DNA of 8,701 nt, from the NCBI GenBank assembly GCA_021769025.1, contig JAETTS010000090.1, forward strand, positions 1 to 8,701, read 5' to 3'. The translations under genes and the position numbers were made by a program. A model generated the notes under the pieces. The model saw only the letters and a program-made list of their open reading frames with translations, was not told the DNA's origin and searched no databases. This stretch comes from Enterocloster bolteae. Lineage in GTDB: Bacteria; Bacillota_A; Clostridia; Lachnospirales; Lachnospiraceae. This document shows, one piece after another, positions 6,401 to 8,701 of the stretch (the stretch's first letter is position 1; each line of letters begins with the position of its first letter).

Positions 6401-6949
6401 ATGAAAGCTACAGGCATAGTGAGAAGAATTGATGATCTTGGACGAGTGGTAATACCAAAAGAAATACGCAGAACACTTCGGCTCCGCGAAGGAACGCCGC
6501 TAGAGATATTTACGGATCGTGAGGGAGAGATTATTCTGAAAAAATATTCTCCTATGGTAGAGTTGACTGCTTTTGCAACCCAATATGCGGAGGCCATGGC
6601 TCAGTCCACAGGCCTGATTGTCTGCATTACCGACAGAGATCAGGTCATTGCAGTAGCAGGAGGACCCAAAAAGGAATTGCTTCAAAAAACCATCAGCAAA
6701 CAGCTGGAGCATGCCATTGGAGAAAGAGAAGTAATTCTGGCAGGAAAAGACGAGAAGGCGTTTATCTCTCTGACTTCCGAAGAAATGGAAGGAATCACCG
6801 CAGAGGTAGTAGCACCCATCATCTGTGAAGGCGATGCCATTGGCAGTGTAGGGCTGCTGAGCAGAGAGCCCAGAGCCAAGATGGGAGAGATGGAAACCAA
6901 ATTGGTGATGACAGCAGCCGGCTTTTTGGGGCGTCAAATGGAGGGATGA
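6401..6949 (+). CDS. spoVT: Stage V sporulation protein T, AbrB-type transcriptional regulator
   Basis: A 182-aa DNA-binding regulator of late forespore gene expression, controlling sigma-G-dependent and germination/coat-related genes in known spore formers. Residues 1-50 are an AbrB swapped-hairpin DNA-binding domain that appears nearly identical to Bacillus SpoVT as I recall it: MKATGIVRRIDDLGRVVIPK, then EIRRTLRLREGTPLEIF and a GE-x-ILKKYSP segment. Residues about 56-180 form a GAF-like domain, far more divergent, ending in the conserved TAAGFLGRQME. Length equals the family norm (about 178 aa). ATG 6401 has a strong GGAGG 8 nt upstream. It is a single gene with a probable sigma-G promoter and its own terminator, and is unlikely to be functionally linked to its metabolic neighbours. 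Its presence marks the host as endospore-forming. Confidence 0.96.
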   Translation: MKATGIVRRIDDLGRVVIPKEIRRTLRLREGTPLEIFTDREGEIILKKYSPMVELTAFATQYAEAMAQSTGLIVCITDRDQVIAVAGGPKKELLQKTISKQLEHAIGEREVILAGKDEKAFISLTSEEMEGITAEVVAPIICEGDAIGSVGLLSREPRAKMGEMETKLVMTAAGFLGRQMEG

Positions 6950-6980
6950 AACGTACAATTTTATATCAGTTTATACACAC

Positions 6981-7015
6981 GAAGCAATCATCAATTGGAT
7001 GGTTGCTTCTTTTTA
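6981..7015 (+). terminator. Intrinsic terminator of spoVT
   Basis: GAAGCAATCATC (6981-6992) pairs with GATGGTTGCTTC (6998-7009), a 12-bp stem with one G-U wobble and a 5-nt loop, followed by TTTTTATT. This is a textbook + strand terminator 31 nt after the spoVT stop. It overlaps the last codons and the stop of the convergent MATE gene. The minus-strand reading lacks a T tract after the stem, so it is not an obvious terminator for that gene. Confidence 0.88.
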
Positions 7016-8397
7016 TTGCAGGACTCCTTTAATTCTGGCCACACCGTTACAAGCATAGTTCCGAAACAGGCCAGGCCACCGATAAAATTGGAGATGGGTT
7101 CTGCCATAAAGACACCCCTGACACCAAGTCCTAATTTGGGCAAAATGAGAATCAGAGGAATCACGATAATGACTTTTCTAAAGATTGAGAAGAATACGGC
7201 ATTTTTCGATTTCCCCAGTGCTACAAATACAGACTGCCCGGCAAACTGTAAGGACATCATAAAAAAGCCAAAGTAATAAATCTGCATAGCAGGAATTCCG
7301 GCGGCCACCAATTCCCCCTCACGGTTGAAGATCCGGATAAAGAATTCTGGAAAACCATGGACAAGACTCCACATAATCGTGGTGTAGGCCACGGATACCC
7401 CGGACATGAATACAATCGCCTTTTTGACCCGACCGTATTCCCCTGCCCCATAATTAAAGCCCATAACCGGCTGGGCGCTGTTAGTAAGGCCGCTGATAGG
7501 GAGGGAGATCACTTCACGGACAGAATTTACTACGGTCATGATTCCTACATAGAGATCACCGCCTAGAAGTGCTAAGTTGGCGTTGTACATGATTTGGACT
7601 AAACTGTTGGTGATGGACATGGTAAAGCCGGAAAGCCCTAAGCCGATGATATCCAGAATCCGTCGGCGTTTCAAAAGAAATGCCTGTTTCTTAAGCTTTA
7701 AAATAGCTTTGTCTCCCGTTAAAAAACGAAGAATCCAAAGAGCGGAAAGAGCCTGGGAGAGGATCGTGGCCCATGCGGCACCCCGCACTCCAAGCCCAAA
7801 TACAAAGATAAAAACAGGATCTAGAATAAGATTGGTAACAGCGCCAAGAAGCACAGTCAGCATCCCCACCTTCCCAAAACCTTGAGCATTGATAAAAGAA
7901 TTCATACCCAGACCGATCATAACAAAAACACTGCCGAGAAGATAAATGGTTATGTAAGAGTCCGCATAGGCAATCGTAGTATCGGATGCACCGAACAGAT
8001 AGAGCATAGGACGTTTCAACAACAATCCCAGGGCAGTTAAGATAAATCCGCAGAGAACCATCATCACAAAAGAATTGCCCATAATAGCCTCTGCCTCTTC
8101 CTCGTTACCCCGTCCCCGTTCAATGGAACACAGCGGTGCCCCGCCCATTCCGAACAGATTGGCAAAGGCGATTACCATAGATATAATAGGAAGACATAAA
8201 CCCAGTCCTGTCAGTGCCATGGTAGCATTCTCAGGAATCCGTCCAATATATATTCTGTCTACTATATTATATAGTACATTGATTAACTGTGCCAATGTCA
8301 TAGGCAAAGCCAAGCCCAGAATATTTTTGATGACGCTTCCTTTCGAAAAATCATTTTTGTCGCTATGAGTTGTTGTCATATGGTTTTTCAAAGCCAT
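6991..8397 (-). CDS. MATE family multidrug/cation efflux transporter (MepA-like)
   Basis: A 468-aa membrane protein with the 12 hydrophobic segments and usual length (about 450) of MATE antiporters, which expel cationic drugs or metabolites using Na+ or H+ gradients. Recognisable features are the first helix LALPMTLAQLINVLYNIVDRIYIG (28-52), GMGGAPLCSIERGRGN with its acidic follow-on (83-103), GLGMNSFINAQG (162-173), TNLILDPVFIF (188-198), GVRGAAWATILSQ (203-215), and the second-half counterparts SGLTNSAQPVMGFNYGAG (302-319) and GVRGVFMAEPISNFIGG (425-441). This layout is that of the bacterial MepA/NorM-like group. ATG 8397 follows AAAGGGG closely; a second ATG (residue 7, base 8379) has no ribosome site. 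The C-terminus is rich in lysine (NKKKQPSN), and its codons also encode the spoVT terminator hairpin. Substrate not determinable. Confidence 0.93.
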   Translation of the reverse strand: MALKNHMTTTHSDKNDFSKGSVIKNILGLALPMTLAQLINVLYNIVDRIYIGRIPENATMALTGLGLCLPIISMVIAFANLFGMGGAPLCSIERGRGNEEEAEAIMGNSFVMMVLCGFILTALGLLLKRPMLYLFGASDTTIAYADSYITIYLLGSVFVMIGLGMNSFINAQGFGKVGMLTVLLGAVTNLILDPVFIFVFGLGVRGAAWATILSQALSALWILRFLTGDKAILKLKKQAFLLKRRRILDIIGLGLSGFTMSITNSLVQIMYNANLALLGGDLYVGIMTVVNSVREVISLPISGLTNSAQPVMGFNYGAGEYGRVKKAIVFMSGVSVAYTTIMWSLVHGFPEFFIRIFNREGELVAAGIPAMQIYYFGFFMMSLQFAGQSVFVALGKSKNAVFFSIFRKVIIVIPLILILPKLGLGVRGVFMAEPISNFIGGLACFGTMLVTVWPELKESCNKKKQPSN

Positions 8398-8421
8398 TAC
8401 CCCTTTCGTTTCTTATTCCTT

Positions 8422-8450
8422 ATTCTACGCTATCTGACTTGTAAAAGCAA
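8422..8450 (-). promoter_or_regulatory. Possible promoter of the MATE gene
   Basis: On the minus strand TTGCTT (8450-8445) and TAGAAT (8427-8422, five of six) are 17 bp apart, placing a start about 17-20 nt before the ATG at 8397. The -35 is poor and the region is very AT-rich, so the call is tentative. Confidence 0.3.
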
Positions 8451-8470
8451 AACAAAATTAAAGGCAATAT

Positions 8471-8507
8471 AAAAAATAGAGAAAAATATAAGAAAATATA
8501 GAAAAAA
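8471..8507. promoter_or_regulatory. Helically phased A-tracts (curved DNA / UP element) upstream of the tRNA promoter
   Basis: Four runs of four to six A residues lie at 8471-8476, 8482-8486, 8493-8496 and 8502-8507, with centres 10-10.5 bp apart. Such phasing gives intrinsic DNA curvature. The block ends 4 bp before the -35 hexamer of the tRNA promoter, the position of an UP element that contacts the RNA polymerase alpha subunits. Confidence 0.55.
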
Positions 8508-8511
8508 CCGG

Positions 8512-8540
8512 TTGACAGAAAACAACATCTCTGGTACAAT
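8512..8540 (+). promoter_or_regulatory. Strong sigma-A promoter of the tRNA-Ser gene
   Basis: TTGACA (8512-8517, perfect) and TACAAT (8535-8540, five of six) are separated by the ideal 17 bp, and a TG lies just before the -10 (TGGTACAAT), giving an extended -10. Transcription should start near 8547, leaving a leader of about 55 nt to be trimmed from the tRNA. Confidence 0.85.
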
Positions 8541-8601
8541 AAACAATGCCTTTGAAAACAGAAAAAGATTTGAGGGTAATTATATAGAGTGTGTTAACTG
8601 C

Positions 8602-8689
8602 GGAGAAATACTCAAGAGGCCGAAGAGGCGCCCCTGCTAAGGGTGTAGGTCGGGCAACCGGCGCGAGGGTTCAAATCCCTCTTTCTCCG
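8602..8689 (+). tRNA. tRNA-Ser, anticodon GCT
   Basis: An 88-nt serine tRNA reading AGC and AGT codons. The acceptor arm GGAGAAA (8602-8608) pairs perfectly with TTTCTCC (8682-8688), with discriminator G at 8689. The D stem is CTC/GAG from 8611. The anticodon stem CGCCC/GGGTG (8629-8633/8641-8645, one G-U) encloses loop CTGCTAA with anticodon GCT at 8636-8638. A long variable arm (8646-8664) is characteristic of class II tRNA-Ser. The T arm is GAGGG-TTCAAAT-CCCTC (8665-8681). CCA is not encoded. The T-rich stretch after it reaches the window end, so a terminator or further tRNAs beyond cannot be judged. Confidence 0.96.
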
Positions 8690-8701
8690 TTCTTTTTAAC
8701 C

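Noticed and set aside
6500..6958. A 152-codon minus-strand frame opposite spoVT
   Set aside because: SpoVT is unmistakable on the plus strand; the antisense translation is a compositional shadow.
8546..8587. Short ORF of 13 codons between the tRNA promoter and the tRNA
   Set aside because: It begins at the predicted transcription start with no ribosome site; it is simply tRNA leader sequence.
1..8701. Mobile elements, CRISPR arrays, phage or integration at the tRNA-Ser
   Set aside because: I found no transposase, integrase, terminal inverted repeats or regular repeat-spacer pattern. The tRNA 3' end lies 12 bases before the window end, so an element inserted beyond it cannot be assessed.

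Overview
The window reads as a chromosomal segment of a spore-forming, strictly fermentative Firmicute, most likely a gut-type Lachnospiraceae/Clostridia member. The reasons are a near-canonical SpoVT sporulation regulator, a butyrate-kinase-type acyl kinase, a clostridial flavin/iron-sulfur ene-reductase of the 2,4-dienoyl-CoA reductase/BaiCD/TMADH class, a MepA-like MATE pump, moderate GC, strong GGAGG-type ribosome sites and a tRNA-Ser with no encoded CCA. Species cannot be assigned from the sequence alone.

Region 1 (2-3975, + strand) is the tail of a tightly packed operon. It holds a 5'-truncated phosphate acyltransferase of the Pta/Ptb family, an acyl (butyrate-type) kinase starting 4 nt later, an oxalate:formate-antiporter-type MFS carrier overlapping the kinase by 11 nt, and a PocR-domain/AraC-type regulator 9 nt after that. 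Together the first two would turn an acyl-CoA into acyl phosphate and then into free acid plus ATP. The carrier probably moves the substrate or product carboxylate, and the regulator probably senses a small molecule of the pathway. A long hairpin at 4011-4078 closes the operon.

Region 2 (4124-6079, - strand) is a monocistronic FMN/4Fe-4S/FAD oxidoreductase, convergent with the operon. It has a good sigma-A promoter (TTGAAA-16-TATAAT). Just upstream of the -35 lie two direct GGACAAT repeats exactly 20 bp apart. This is the geometry expected of an AraC-family activator site, so the PocR/AraC protein next door is a natural candidate regulator. If so, ene-reduction, acyl-CoA energy conservation and transport would form one regulated pathway; this is inference.

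Region 3 (6080-6400) is a 321-bp divergent intergenic region. It carries the reductase promoter and operator repeats on one side and, on the other, a sigma-G-like promoter (GCATA-18-GATACTA) for spoVT. Region 4 (6401-7015) is spoVT with a textbook terminator that overlaps the 3' end of the convergent MATE gene (6991-8397, - strand). Region 5 (8398-8701) is AT-rich intergenic DNA with four helically phased A-tracts, a consensus promoter (TTGACA-17-TACAAT) and tRNA-Ser(GCT). I see no mobile element, CRISPR array or phage gene.
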